DNA from: Gambelia wislizenii
Taxonomy: Eukaryota; Chordata; Lepidosauria; Squamata; Crotaphytidae
DNA: 64,000 nt
Assembly: GCA_030847615.1 (NCBI GenBank)
Contig: JAUMIR010000001.1
Coordinates: forward strand, 62,261,501 to 62,325,500
Direction of reading: 5' to 3'
The notes beneath the pieces are model-generated. The model worked only from the letters and a program-made list of their open reading frames with translations. It was not told the origin of the DNA and searched no databases. Below are positions 1 through 11,046 of the stretch, piece after piece. Position 1 is the first letter of the stretch; each line of letters opens with the position of its first letter. The position numbers were made by a program, and so were the translations under genes.

Positions 1-17
1 GTGCCATTAGTTGCCAC

Positions 18-208
18 TGTTGGTTGTTGTTGTTGTTGTTATTTGACAATCCTAAGGCAACCACGGGTTTTTTTGAGGCTGAGCGTGTATGACTTGCCCA
101 AGGTCACCGAGTGAGTTTTCATGGCCAAGCAGGGATTCAAAACCCTGGTCTCCAGAGTCAAAGTCCAATACTCAAACCACTATTCCACACTGGCTCCATG
201 TTGGATGA
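18..208 (-). repeat. tRNA-derived SINE, partial
   Basis: Read on the minus strand, this has the head of the common squamate tRNA-derived SINE: a stretch with 'gtggtttgagtattggact', a B-box-like 'gggttttgaatccctgc', then 'gaccttgggcaagtca'. The (TTG)n run at 24-41 corresponds to the CAA-type tail on the minus strand. The middle of the body is deleted compared with the fuller copy at 3066-3308. Known of the family: such SINEs are Pol III transcripts moved by a partner LINE. Assignment is by recall of the consensus; a MIR-like SINE is the alternative. Confidence 0.65.
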
Positions 209-625
209 TGTACAGTATATTTAAAAAATACAATAAAATAACAACCAAAAGCTTGTATATCAAAATATAAAACCACAGCAAAGAATTAAAACGTTGCAGC
301 ATATCAAATCAACCTGAAACCAGCAAGAAGATGTGATGCAAAGATCTAAAAGCTCTTAAAATGTCCGGGAGAATAAAATGACTTTCATCTGGTACTCAAA
401 GGGCACAGTGTAGGCATCAGTCACCCCTTTCTGGGGAGGGTTTCATGGATGTTGGTGCCACCACTGAAAAGATTCTCTATCTTGTATTCAGCTCACTGAC
501 CAATCCTCCTTTGTGGTTGCACCTGAAATAGGCCCCTGGATGTTGATCTTATCTGGGGAATTATGAGACAAACTTGTCCTTCAGGCAATCTGTCCCTTGA
601 CTTTAGGGCAGTTGTAGGAATCTTG
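209..625. other. No gene seen
   Basis: AT-rich sequence without a long open frame or a repeat that I recognise. Confidence 0.5.
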
Positions 626-728
626 TAGCCCTTCAGATGTTGTTGAATTGCAACTCCCAGCATTCCCCAATGTTGGCTTGCTGGCTGAAGTTGCTGGGAG
701 TTGGAGTTCACCAAGTTTGGAGGGCTGC
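626..728. repeat. Short palindromic MITE-like repeat
   Basis: The left arm reads 'cccttcagatgttgttgaat' then 'caactcccagca'. The right arm is close to its reverse complement ('tgctgggagttggagttca' to 'ggagggc'). The arms lie about 30 bases apart, so the whole unit can fold back. Repeats with 'agatgttgttggactacaac' ends are very abundant in reptile genomes and behave as small non-autonomous DNA transposons. No coding capacity. Confidence 0.55.
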
Positions 729-819
729 ATGATTTCCACTCCTGTTTCAGGGCTTTAAAGCTTAAAGCTAGGCCTTTAAAGTGGGCCTGGAAATGGACTG
801 TCAGCAAGAACAGATTTCA

Positions 820-1350
820 GAACATGAGCATTAAATGATCAACACATTGACCAGTTCCAGCTAACAGCCTAGACACTTGTTTTGAATCAACTGAAGTTTC
901 CAGTCCTTTTTCAAAGGCAGTCCTATATATTACACAATGAAATAGTCCAAAGAAGAGGCAACTAGGACATTATTCACTATTGTTGTCCAGCTAGGCTTGT
1001 AATGGGTTTATCTGCCTACACTGATGAAAGGTGCCCTGAATTTTACTAAGACCATCTGCAGCAATGATAGATTTAAGAGGAACTATGAACCTGATATTTT
1101 GGGTGACTGCAACCTAGGTAGACGCTGGGTCCCACAGAGTTCTTAGTCTTGCAGTGTGATCACCTCTTCCATTACTGATTCCTCCGTATGTCAGCTACCC
1201 TAGAGAGGGAATTTCAGCCATTCTGGAAACATTCGACAGTAGCTAGTTCAGTAGCAGACTGAATTTCAGTTTTATATATTCTAGGGAATTACACCCCTGA
1301 ATACATTTATAAAGAACATTAAATTGCATAGTATCTGGGTCCACAATGTC
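820..1350 (+). repeat. Unclassified interspersed repeat, old
   Basis: The stretch around 880-960 ('caactgaagtttccagtcct', 'caaaggcagtcctatatatt') resembles the downstream part of a long repeat whose upstream part I see at 5516-6065 in the same orientation. I recognise the text as a common reptile interspersed repeat but cannot name the family. No open frame survives. Confidence 0.35.
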
Positions 1351-3065
1351 CAAAAATGAAATTGTTTCCAAACCTGAGACAAACCTCTCATTCACCCACT
1401 TGTTGAGGGTGGACTTTGGTTTACTTCAGCAGCAGGATGGATTGTCATAGAATAAATAAGAATGATTTCCCATTCCCATATCTGGCATTATCTCTTCACT
1501 GAAAATCCAATTGGCTCAGGGTATTTGTGACAGCAGATGCAGATTGGATAAGCAGGTACAAAACATCCTGTCTTTGTTATACTTACTATGTAAACTGATT
1601 GAAATAAGTATAGGACTAATAAACAGAAAGACTCACTTGATGTTTGGCTGTTAAGCACAATGTATGTAGCAAAATTTGTATGGGCAACCTGAATGTTTGT
1701 CAGAATGCAAAGAAATGGATTTTAAATGGCCATCAGTTCAGCTGAATTAAGTAGCTTCCTGATAACACAAACATTTGGTGAACACATGCATGTAAAGGTT
1801 CATTAGGTCCCATCAATGCCTAAGAAATCACCATGTAGCCTTACATTTCTCTAGATAACATTATAGGTCTGTGAGGCATTTAAGACAAATGAAGAAAACA
1901 GAAGAACACTGCAATGAATTCTTATACTGTAATTACAATTCCCAGCACAAAGTGTATCAGGAATACCTGACACTGTATCCACACATAAAGCAAGCAGTTG
2001 ATGTTTGGCAACACTGACGGGCCACCTAGAAATGGGGGGGGGGGAATGGCACACAGGCCATAAGGGCCTCAGAACAGAGGTAGAAGGTATGTAGCCTGGC
2101 AATACTCCTTGATCCATTATCATCACCAGAGGACACCATAGCTTGGCATCAAGAGGAGTTGTTTTTAACTGAAAAGGGTTTTTTTTTCACACATAAAACC
2201 AATTTGCATGCATCCCCCCCCCCCAAAGAAACCCCACAACCTGTTGTCAGAAACACGTGTGGGAGTTTTTGTGCAAAATTGCTGGGTTTTGTGCAAAAGC
2301 CATACATTTTCCACTAAAGTATGAGTTTCTGGAAATGGACTGGCATTCTGTTACCCAGTTATCATGTTGTTACATTAGATTCATGACCACATAACTGTTT
2401 TCTATTCACATTTACAATCATGGTACCATTGTCACCATTCTAAATGTTCACAAAATCCCTCTTAAAAGCTAGTCAGCCATCCTGAGTGATGGAGTTCTGC
2501 AGTGCTGGCAGTGGAGTGCTATAGGATGATGTAGCCAGCCCCCTCATGACAGGAGTAGAAACAGGGACACCGGGGAGGGGGGATCCTGTTGCAACACTTT
2601 GTCACACCATCACTCATGGTCATATCATCCCACAATACCCTTCTCACCAGCACCACATAACTATGTTACTTGGGATGTGGCTTTTAAGGTGGGTTTTAGG
2701 GGTCAGATTAGGAGATGTACGATGCAGAATCTTGGCCAGGGTTTCTTGCATGAAGAATTTTTTTGGCATAAAAACACAATTTTCAGTCCAATCCCCTCAT
2801 GTGTATTTCTGCCCAGAACTATATTCAAAAACACTTCAGGGTGTGAGTAAAAACTGGACAAAAATCTTATTTCTATATTATTCTTCCATACCAGGTTTTC
2901 TGGATGTCAGGGAATCCATTTTCTAGTCAGGAAATGGATAATGCCAAATATCCTTTACATAATTTAGGAGTGTAAAAAAACGGCAGTTGCTGAGGTTATG
3001 GCTGAGATATTACATCTTGGAGAGAGATGCTCTCAAGGGTTCTTCAGTCTCTAAGCAAACTCTCA
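1351..3065. other. No gene seen; short homopolymer runs
   Basis: Contains a G-run near 2035-2044, a C-run near 2215-2224 and a pair of 'gggtttt'-type motifs around 2175-2290. The open frame at 2546-2926 (126 codons) has no domain, low-quality composition and no splice context that I can defend, so I treat it as chance. Confidence 0.5.
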
Positions 3066-3308
3066 CCTGTTGTTGTTGTTGTTGTGTGCCTTCAAGTAAT
3101 TTCTGACTTATGGTAACCCCAAGACGAACCTATCACTAGTTTTTCTTGGCAGAATTTGTTCAAGGCAGAGTTGCCCTTACCTTCCTCTGAGCTGAGAGAG
3201 TGTGACTTGCCCAAGGTCAACCCAGTAGATTTCCATGGTTGAGCAGGGATTTGAATCCTGATCTCCCAGTGGCCTAGTCCAACACTCAAACTACTACATC
3301 ATGCTGGA
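3066..3308 (-). repeat. tRNA-derived SINE, near complete
   Basis: Minus-strand order: tRNA-like head at 3308-3190 with a B-box-like 'ggattcaaatccctgc', then 'gaccttgggcaagtcacact', a middle body, a 3' body reading 'ataagtcagaaattacttga' and a (CAA)n tail at 3068-3085. The 3' body is the part shared by squamate SINEs with a BovB-type LINE, which would supply the reverse transcriptase. This is the best copy of the family in the window. Confidence 0.75.
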
Positions 3309-4055
3309 TCTCCTCTTGCCAGTACCAAATCTATGGCGGTGGTTTTATTTTTATTTATTTATTTATTGCATTTTGCTCAACAACAACAAAAAGTCTCTAT
3401 ACAGAAGTAGCAATATTGTCCCCTTCCAAAAGCTAAGCACACTGATAAGCACAGCAGCATAAGCTGATGGATCTAAAAGACACAAACAACCCCTCTGGAT
3501 ACCACTTCTTTTAAAAGTAATTCGTGTAACAAGACAATATTTGTCATGGTTTTAGGTATTGCACATACACCAGTCTTTAAAATGCATGAAGTCTCTCCAG
3601 TACCAACAAAAGTAACTCTCACTGTGTCACAGAGAGAAGAGTTTTTTCTTGCATTTTCTAATTTGACACACAAGGATGAACCAAGTCAGGCTTTACATCT
3701 CTATAATACTGTTTTCTTTGGGCCAAACCATGCATTATATATAAATAGGTACAACAAAGCTGCATTTAAAAAGTGCATTCAAAGCAACTGAATATAGGAG
3801 CTACAGGGCAAAGGATGCATAGCCATTTTTGTGTCAGCTGTTCGCTGCTCCCCATATTATTTTGCCATTGCATTTTCCAGGGACCACATTTATGACAATG
3901 GATAAGCATCTCTTCCTCCATTGATCCACTCAGAAGCATTCCCTACCAAATCTGTTGTTCATTAAAAATAATAGCACATATGAGTTTTCATACACACATT
4001 TGTGTGTAATATGTAGTTTGGCCATATAGTTTGCTCTATCAGATGACAATAAGAC
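3309..4055. other. No gene seen; (TTTA)n microsatellite
   Basis: A (TTTA)n tract lies near 3345-3367. An open frame at 3546-3791 encodes 81 residues without a recognisable domain. The composition is not strikingly exon-like and I cannot place splice sites with confidence. Confidence 0.45.
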
Positions 4056-4058
4056 TAT

Positions 4059-4682
4059 GGGCCAGTCTAGACGAGGGAATAAAATGTGGACTGGTGTGAA
4101 CCTATGCTAATTTGCAGCAGCTTTTATTTGTCTCAATGATCTTTTTGCAAGATCGCTAGTGTGCGAAGCTATGCATATATGCTGTTCACACGGAGGCATG
4201 CCAGTGAATCAAGATGGCAGGCATGAGTGAATTAGCTCATGTTTTATACTCCCCAACTTTACCCCACCAAATAGTATTTTTTTTTAAAAGAAAAACTAAA
4301 TCCAAGCTGCTCTTCCGCTTAAATAATGAAAAAAGAAAACTGTTTCGTTGCCCCAGTGCACAATGACTATGGTGACAATCCAGCATGGCAGTTCTGGGTG
4401 CTGCCTTGTTAGCAAACTCTGCCCCATGCACGTCCAACCAATCAGCTATCCTCTTCAGGAATGTGCTGCACTGAAATTTGGTTGTCCTAATGAGAGGGAG
4501 TGCGCATTTCCCCCACAGTTTTTTAAAAATTCGGGAAAAGCCCCAAAGTCTTCCCTCCCTATAGTTTTGCTGAATTTTTGTCCCCCTCCCTCCGAAAATG
4601 ACAGAATGCTGTGGGATCCAATTTGGACACATGGGATTCCTCTGGATTCTATGAGGATTTATTTCACCATCTGGACCAGCCC
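4059..4682. mobile_element. Non-autonomous DNA transposon with terminal inverted repeats
   Basis: The left end begins 'gggccagtctagac' and runs into 'gggaataaa'. The right end 'tttatttcaccatctggacc' plus 'agccc' is its approximate inverted complement over about 25 bases. Both ends are flanked by TAT (4056-4058 and 4683-4685), consistent with a 3-base target duplication. The interior has no transposase; overlapping antisense frames of 131 and 152 codons at 4237-4806 show no motif. Superfamily uncertain: Harbinger-type if the 3-base duplication is real, hAT-type otherwise. Confidence 0.6.
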
Positions 4683-4694
4683 TATAAGGAAATC

Positions 4695-4930
4695 CTTAGT
4701 GGAGAACACAGAAGGCCTATCTAGTCTAGCATCCTCTTTTATACAATGGGCAACCAAATATCCCTTGGGAAACTATTGCTTCCACATACTTGCAAGCAGG
4801 AGATGAGAGCAGCAGAGCCCTCCTGCCAGCAGTTAGTATTCAGACAGAGCCTGCATCTAGTGCAGGAGGAAGCATGTAGCAGCCATCATGACTAGTAGCC
4901 ATCATTGAAGCAAGCAATATTGACTTTCTA
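4695..4930 (+). repeat. Interspersed repeat shared with 18460-18720
   Basis: Text such as 'cctatctagtctagcatcct', 'ctgcatctagtgcaggagga' and 'catgactagtagccatcatt' matches an abundant reptile repeat also seen at 18460-18720. Non-coding. The family name is not known to me with confidence. Confidence 0.45.
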
Positions 4931-5045
4931 AAACTGTTGCCGTCAAAGTACTTCAAAGAAGATTATACCTATGAAGATCAGCAGTGATATAAATTTAGGG
5001 CCATCATTAAAAATGAAAAAAGGGGGGCAGTATCCCATTGGTAGT

Positions 5046-5200
5046 CATGGAATCATAGAATATTAGATTTGGAAGGGGCCATCTCGTTGAAGTTTCTGCC
5101 ATGCAAAATTATACAGATAAAACACTCCTGAGAGATGCCCTTTGAACCTCTGTTTAAAGCCCTCCATGGCATCTAATTCCCATTAGACTAAACTCACTGA
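5046..5200 (-). repeat. CR1 LINE 3' end, old
   Basis: The plus strand starts 'atggaatcatagaatattag', the reverse of the CR1 3' terminus, which ends in repeats of ATTCTATG. Further in, 'tgaacctctgtttaaagccc' matches the inverted CR1 3' end seen intact at 11047-11925. It is divergent and truncated. Confidence 0.6.
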
Positions 5201-5254
5201 ATGAACTGATGAATGATGAGACAGTACTTAGGTAAATACCATTGATTCAGTGGA

Positions 5255-5515
5255 TCTATATGAATTTGGATTATTTATTTGCAGACTATCTTTTTCCCAG
5301 TGCTGGGACTCAAGGCAGCTTACAAAAACCAAGACAGGCATAATTAGAAGCTGTCATCGATAAAACATACAAACTGTTAAACTTAATTAAATTGTCAATA
5401 GAATTAAGAACATTTTTTTAAAAAAAAATCAATTAAAATACCAAAAATACCCATCACAAAAAATAATCAAAGCGGTAAAAGACAATTATAAAAAGACCTT
5501 TCCACATCAGTTCCC
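5255..5515 (-). repeat. L2-like or SINE 3' tail
   Basis: 'ggactcaaggcagcttacaa' after a T/A-rich start resembles the inverted 3' end of squamate L2-type elements ('...gggtataaataa' on the element strand). No coding sequence. An A-rich tract fills 5405-5500. Confidence 0.4.
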
Positions 5516-6065
5516 AAAGGCCTGTTGAAACAAACAAGCACCAGCTGCCAGGAGGACATGAGGGAAGAAGACAATCTAGCCTCCCTAGGAAAGGAGTTCT
5601 AGGGTGCATCTACACTGTAGAAATAAAGCAGTTTGACACCACTCTAACTACCATGGCTCCATCCTACAGAATCCTGGGATTTGTAGCTTTGCAAGGCACC
5701 AGCACTCTTTGGCAGAGAAGGCTAATGACCTTGTAAAACTACAGATCCCAGGACTCCATAGGATGGAGCCACAGCACTTAAAGTGGTGTCAAACTGCATT
5801 ATTTCCACCCTCAGGGAGGAATGCACCCTCTGGGAGCAGCCACAGCGAAGACCTTCTCCCACATTCCCACCAGATGTGCCAATGAAGATAATGGGATGGA
5901 GAGGAAGGCCTCCCTGGAAGATTTCAAAACCCAGGCAAGTTCATATAGCAAATATGGTTCTTCAGCTAACCTGGAAATGAGCTGTGTAGGGCTTTATGGG
6001 TAATAACCAACATTTTATAGGTCATAACCAGGATGCAGGCCATTGAGCCCAAACATTTCTTAGAA
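5516..6065 (+). repeat. Unclassified interspersed repeat split by a MITE
   Basis: The host repeat reads 'ggaggacatgagggaagaag' through 'cctaggaaaggagttctag' at 5516-5602. It resumes at about 5811 with 'ctctgggagcagccacagcg' and runs to 'gggctttatgggtaataacc'. Its sense matches the repeat remnant at 820-1350, which looks like a more downstream part of the same family. The interruption is the MITE at 5603-5810. Confidence 0.45.
5603..5810. mobile_element. hAT-like palindromic MITE
   Basis: The left end is 'ggtgcatctacactgtagaa', followed by 'gcagtttgacaccactctaa'. The right end carries the inverse ('agtggtgtcaaactgcatta') with part of its tip deleted. The centre holds two facing copies of 'atcctgggatttgtag'-type text. 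Half copies of this family lie at 7653-7712 and 35389-35495. Non-coding, moved in trans. hAT placement is inferred from the general form and not proven. Confidence 0.6.
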
Positions 6066-7320
6066 CGTTAAGGTGCATCAGTATCTTGCGCCAACCCCAT
6101 CTAATTCTATTTTGCTTTTCTTGTTTTTGCAATGAGCTGTACAAAATTATGTCAAATTAAATTCACAACAGGCTTATTACCACTTTCATTAAAAATCATT
6201 TTCCACCTAGTTCACGCCTCATAGGAGAACCAGAGCAAATCCCCAAACTCCAGGTACATGCAGTGCCCAGAGATAGTGGATTGCATGCTACTCATTATGT
6301 TTTACTGGTGTCTGAAGAGCATCTATTTTGCTCTCCTATGGCGTTATGGGCAGGGACAGGTTCTTTGTTATGTTGTGGGATTTTTTAATCCACTTTGGTG
6401 ACAATCTAAGCAGAGACAATAAATAGTTATAGGCCCTACAGTGTACAATTAGTATTCAAAACATGAAATTAATTTGTCCTCTGCATATAGGAACCTTGTA
6501 ATTTGTTTCACTTTTATTTCATTGTCAGATAGGATTCATTTTCTGCATGATTTTATAGCTGAATAGGATTCATTAGAAATTTTCCCCAAACTACCTCTAT
6601 AAAAAACCTTATTTTACTCTTTTTGTTGCATATATTGTCACATCTTTTCTTCTGAAATTGAACCTAAACTCAAATTGAACCTTAACTCGAGCCTGGATGC
6701 ACACAAAGCCCAGTTTGATAGCCTAAGGAATATCCCCCCAACACACACAACACAAAAATAGCATCATCTTAATTTGGAGCTTTAAAGAAGAGATTTCCCC
6801 CCTCCCTCCTGTAGGTATTCAACTCAAGCTAAATCTTTTTAGAAGACTCACAAAGGTGCCTTAAATTATATAATGGACTGAACAGTACCAGTTAGAAGAG
6901 AAGTCTTCTTTTTTCTGAATGTGAATTAAGATAGGTCTGTATTAAAATGTTTCTGTAGCACAATGGGGGAGTTTATTTTCATTTTATTTTCTAAATCACC
7001 ATACAGAGTTGTGTAAAAAAAATTGTTTAAATTTGAAATATGATAAAAATTACCAATCTTTTAGGATATACAAAACTCACTGCTATGCAAATGGATGGGC
7101 AGTACAATTCTAATTCAAGGTTGTGCCAGCTGTAACTGATTTGGTATAATCCTTTTCTGATCTGAGATATCTGTCAACAGAGCAATCTGTTGCAGAAATT
7201 CCTCTACTAGACAAAATCTACCATCAGAGGAGACAAAAATGAGGCCAAAGAGTGGAGCAAAACGAGTGGAGGCTGAACAACACATAATCCAAATCTTCTC
7301 CAACTAGAGTTGCCAAGTCA
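6066..7320. other. No gene seen
   Basis: AT-rich sequence with A/T runs at 7010-7025. No open frame above about 60 codons with recognisable content, and no repeat terminus that I can identify. Confidence 0.5.
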
Positions 7321-7652
7321 GAGGTATCCCAGGCCCTAATAACACCTTTGAGACTAAGGACTTTATCAGATGGACAAAATACAGCATCATAACGATGCCA
7401 CATAACCACATAAGATTTCAGTGCCCAAACCACAGGATTAGGTACAATCCCTTGTGATGCCATGAGGTTGGGCTCTGGTGATGTTACACGGTTATGTTAC
7501 AAGGCACAGTTCCTGGTGATGTCATTAAGCATCACCACATTTGTACAGAGTATGCTATCTGATTTTTTTTTTTAAAAAAAAGTCTAACAAATGAGGAGTG
7601 CACACACTTTTCAAAGTAATGTTCTCATCCTCAGATTTCTCCACCTTGCCCA

Positions 7653-7712
7653 CAGGATGGAGCCATGACAGTTAAAGTGGTGTCAAACTGCATTAATTCT
7701 GCAGTGTGGCAT
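7653..7712. repeat. Half copy of the hAT-like MITE
   Basis: 'aggatggagccatgacagtt' and 'aaagtggtgtcaaactgcat' followed by 'taattctgcagtgtggcatc' equal the right half of the MITE at 5603-5810, here with a better preserved tip. Confidence 0.6.
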
Positions 7713-7753
7713 CAGCCTTGGTCTACAAAAACTAACTGCTTTCTCTCAGTTAG

Positions 7754-8553
7754 GACTTTATCAGATGACCCTTCCCAGATGACCCCTTTTAAAATGTTCT
7801 TTTGCCAGAATAAAACAACAACAACCCTATTTCTATGCCAACAAAAGAACGTCCCCCCTCCCGCATCTACCTTCCTCTCCCAGCAAAAGGCTCCCCGGCA
7901 AGAAAGAGGAAGTGAATGGAACCCTGTTAATATTAATAATAATAATAATAATAATAATAGAATTTATTTATATCCCACCCCTCTACAAAACACAATTGGG
8001 GCAGCTTACAACAATTAAACTATACATCCCGCCCCCTCAATCCCACCCACCCTTAAAATACAATTAAATAATTTAGGAATTAAAAACATACAGTACTTTA
8101 AAAGATATAAAAATAAATAAATAAAAATAAAAAATAAAAATGAACAATGGACACTGGATGTGGCGAGATCAGGACAAGCGAGATTTCCTTGTTCACTTCC
8201 TTGTTCAAAATCCTGTGAGACTTTGTAGCGCAGGAAATTTAAAAATAAAAACAAAAATAAAGCCTTAAATGTGACACCAAACACCTAGGCACACTTTAAA
8301 AGTCCCAAGTAACCTGGGAAGGGTCATAAAAAGAGCGAAACTTACCTGGATGTCCCAATCTCACTTGGAAGTGTTAGCACCAGACCGGCCACTCTCGTTG
8401 CAGTGATGAGAGTTAAATGGCCCGAGGTTTCACACACTGGCAATGCTGGCACAAAAGAGCCATGGGGGATCTATTGATGGCTTAAGCCATCAATTAAAAG
8501 GTACAGGATTTTGACAGGACATAACCATGAAAGAGCACCGTCACCTGATCAGC
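7754..8553. mobile_element. Harbinger-like non-autonomous element, inner copy
   Basis: Starts 'ggactttatcagatgaccct' after TTA at 7751-7753. The interior ('gttcttttgccag', 'cttcctctcccagcaaaagg', 'aaatcctgtgagactt', 'ttaaatggcccgaggtttc', 'ggcttaagccatcaattaaa') is shared with 15825-16376, with 38083-38450 on the opposite strand, and in part with 47090-47310. The right end is degraded ('cacctgatcagcttgtcc'). An L2-type tail is inserted at 7926-8165. No open frame. Confidence 0.5.
7926..8165 (-). repeat. L2-like 3' tail with (AAT)n
   Basis: (AAT)n at about 7930-7958 is followed by 'agaatttatttatatcccac' and 'cccctctacaaaacacaatt', the inverted 3' end of an L2-type element. Compare the sense-strand end near 22975-23000 ('gcagaggggtggggtataaa'). 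It splits a stretch that is continuous in the related copy at 15825-16376, with 'ccctgtt' and 'ccttgtt' at the two edges as a possible target duplication. Confidence 0.5.
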
Positions 8554-8691
8554 TTGTCCTTTGGCAGTGATGTGGCATCATTAAGATGCCGTATTTTGTC
8601 TGTCTGGTAATGTCTTTAGTCTCAAAGGTGTTATAAGATCCCTTTGCATACTGTTATTCCAGACTAACATGGCTATGTCTATATGTTCATC

Positions 8692-9265
8692 ACAGGAGTA
8701 TAAGTCTTTTAGCTTTAGTATCTGTATGCATCCTTACACTTCTATTTAGATTCATGATTTCCATACTTTTATGTGGAAACTAAAGAGGTAGCTCTGACAA
8801 ATCTACTTCTTTTTCCCCCAGAAGGCATTATATCAGCTGCTGTGTTCCGTCTAAGCAACGCAGAGTTATGTAAATCAGTTTTGAAAAGGACATTGATGCT
8901 GCAAATTTCTTACACATTTGTAGAGAAACATAGATGGAACACTGGTGAACCTAAAGAAATACAGTTTGGGCTAACTTTATTTGCAGAGGCTCCCAGAGTT
9001 TAGTGGGCAGAAGATTACAAATAAAAATGAGGGTATGTGGAGGCAGGGAAAAAAATAGAGTTCTGTTCAATCCAGGATAACAGAATTGCATATGTGTTTG
9101 ATACATGGGATGGCATCTCAAACTATACTCCCTTTTTTTCTTGTCACACCAACAGGGTTTACATGAAATAACACACATGTGTGGAAAGAATGCTAGCCAC
9201 AGCCCACCATATGCTAGAAATGTACCATCAGCCCCCATTACCCGTGGCAGGAATGCTTCTGTACC
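8692..9265. other. No gene seen
   Basis: Apart from a short repeat scrap at 8625-8690 ('gtctcaaaggtgttataaga', 'gactaacatggctatgtct'), nothing is recognisable. Small opposing frames at 8773-9308 lack motifs. Confidence 0.45.
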
Positions 9266-10077
9266 ATCTAATGCCACATTTCTCAACCAGGGTTCCGCAG
9301 AACCCTAGGGTTCCCCCAGAGATCGGCAGGGTTTCCACAAGAAAATAGCAATAAATTAATAAATCACAGAGAAGTGATGACCTGAAGCAGCTTATCTCTC
9401 CCCTCCACAACAGAGAAAGCTGGGGAGGAATGAGTATATGTGAACAAGTTTTCACACCAAAGGGGCCACTTATGGATCAGTGTGGTGGGGAGGAAGTTAA
9501 GGTGCCAGATACCTTGCTCTCCCTCCCAGCTTTTGCTCTGCCTTAGATTTGCTAATCAGGCTCTGGCAACTAAAGGGGAGGTGTGAGGGGTGAAGCATGG
9601 CTCCTGCAAGCATCCAGTTTGCCATGGACCCTTATCGTTTGCCAGGACAAAAGAGGACACTGGTTTGCATAAAACTGATTTAAAAATACAAATGCAAAAT
9701 GAGGGTTTTTTTAAAAAAAACATCAGAACAATGGAAAGAGAATTGCAGTACTGTACAGCTCTTACCCAAGTGGGAGAAACTGACCAAGTAATCCCCTGGT
9801 CTACCCAGCTACCCAGGTGCCAGCTATGGATGGGAGAACTCTGATAAACATTACTTAGGACTTTGTCTTTTTAAACCAGATTTGGAGAGGGCAGAGCCAT
9901 TACAGTAAAGGAATCATTATAGAGAAAAGGTTCTTAAACTGTGGGTCTGGTAACTGAATGTGGGGGTCACAAATAGACTGACCAACTCCTGTATTATTGA
10001 AAAAAGCCTTCCATTTACCATGACACTGGCTTGGCAGGAAGCTACAGCTTCCCTCTGATCCTGATCCTGGCTGCTTA

Positions 10078-10405
10078 GGACTTTTTCGGACGAAGAAAAA
10101 TAACGCAAGCAGCCCCTCCAGTGTGCGAGGCTGCTGCGCTGCAAAGCGCCCCTTTCGTATGACGCTCGCCCCTGCCGGTACTGTTGCGGTACCGCAGGGA
10201 GAGCTGAGCATCATATTTCATTGATTTTTTACTCACGAAAGTTGATCATGAGTAAAAATCAATGAAATATGGCGCTCAGCTTTCCCTGCGGTACCGCAAC
10301 AGTACTGGCAGGGGCGAGCGTCATACGAAAGGGGCACTTTGCAGCGCAGCAGCCTCGCAAGCTGGAGAGGCTGCTTGCGTTATTTTTCTTCATCCGAAAA
10401 AGTCC
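10078..10405. mobile_element. 328-bp fold-back MITE, Harbinger-like
   Basis: Two arms of about 155 bases are near-perfect inverted complements. The left tip is 'ggactttttcggacgaagaa' and the right tip reads 'cttcatccgaaaaagtcc'. The centre is around 10225-10260 ('catttcattgattttt' facing 'aaaaatcaatgaaatatg'). Inside each arm, 'ggtac...ggtacc' is a further small palindrome. Exact TTA on each side (10075-10077 and 10406-10408) is a 3-base duplication of the type used by PIF/Harbinger transposases. It is GC-richer than its surroundings and non-coding. Confidence 0.75.
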
Positions 10406-10461
10406 TTAGTTGCTGCTTTTTCCAAGTTCTGTTAGCTCAGAGCTCAATCTTTGGGTCAGAG

Positions 10462-10580
10462 TCAGTGATGTATCCATGTTTAAATATTTGAAGGGATGTC
10501 ATATTGAGGATGGAGCAAGCTTTTTTCTGCTTCTCCAGAGACTAGGACATGGAGCAATGGGTTAAAACTACAGGACATTT
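10462..10580 (+). repeat. CR1 LINE fragment
   Basis: 'gtttaaatatttgaagggat' and 'tgaggatggagcaagctttt' match the CR1 ORF2 3' part also seen at 55130-55200. Short, truncated at both ends, lying inside the hAT-like element. Confidence 0.65.
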
Positions 10581-11046
10581 TTCAGGTTTTAATAAAGTTT
10601 CACAATAAATATATTTGCTTTTCATTTAATTTATTTTTATTATAGATTACCTTTTTGGCACTTTCATAGGGTATTTTGTCAGTATAAATACTTTTCTGCA
10701 AGTATGCTCTTTCAGGCCTGTTACTTTCAAGTATCAAATATATATTGCTAGCAATGTGGAATATAATAAGAATCTATTTTTTTTCACTGTTTCTGTAATT
10801 TTTTTTTTTTTTTAAAGGGAGCTGTAGGTATAATTTTTACATAGGGGTTCCCTGAGACCTGAAAATTATTTCAATGGTTCCTCCAGGGTAAAACGGTTGA
10901 GAAAGGCTGCTCTAGTGGGTATACCCTATATGGAAACCACCGCCCACTACTGTCCATGGTATTTGGGTCTTTGGACAAGATTCTATGGGCAAGGACTTTC
11001 CATGTGTAATGAGGTCCATGCATACAGCACCTCCAAATGAGGAAGA

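Larger units (their letters stand above)
7356..8623. mobile_element. Harbinger-like non-autonomous DNA transposon, outer copy
   Basis: The left end 'ggactttatcagatggacaa' continues into 'aatacagcatc'. The right end (8580-8623) is its inverse over about 45 bases ('gatgccgtattttgtctgtc'). The flanks are TAA on the left and TTT on the right, so the 3-base duplication is imperfect. The surrounding sequence ('cacctttgagac' on the left, 'gtctcaaaggtg' on the right) is itself an inverted pair, so the element sits inside an older palindromic repeat. It carries inner insertions at 7754-8553 and 7926-8165. No transposase. Confidence 0.5.
9274..10909. mobile_element. hAT-like non-autonomous element with nested insertions
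   Basis: The left end 'ccacatttctcaaccagggt' and the right end 'acggttgagaaaggctg' are inverted complements at the tip (TTTCTCAACC). The flanking octamers 'atctaatg' (9266-9273) and 'ctctagtg' (10910-10917) agree at 6 of 8 positions, as expected for an aged 8-base hAT duplication. Tips ending in TTCTCAACC are typical of Charlie-like hAT elements. There is no transposase frame. The interior holds a second hAT-like tip at about 9927 ('ggttcttaaactgtgggtc'), the palindromic MITE at 10078-10405 and a CR1 scrap at 10462-10580. Confidence 0.5.

Noticed and set aside
3546..3791. 81-codon open frame as a possible host exon
   Set aside because: No domain recognised and no convincing splice sites; antisense frame of similar length overlaps it.
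7915..8000. Regular AT-rich repeats as a CRISPR-like array
   Set aside because: A simple (AAT)n microsatellite in an L2-like tail; no spacer-repeat pattern anywhere in the window.
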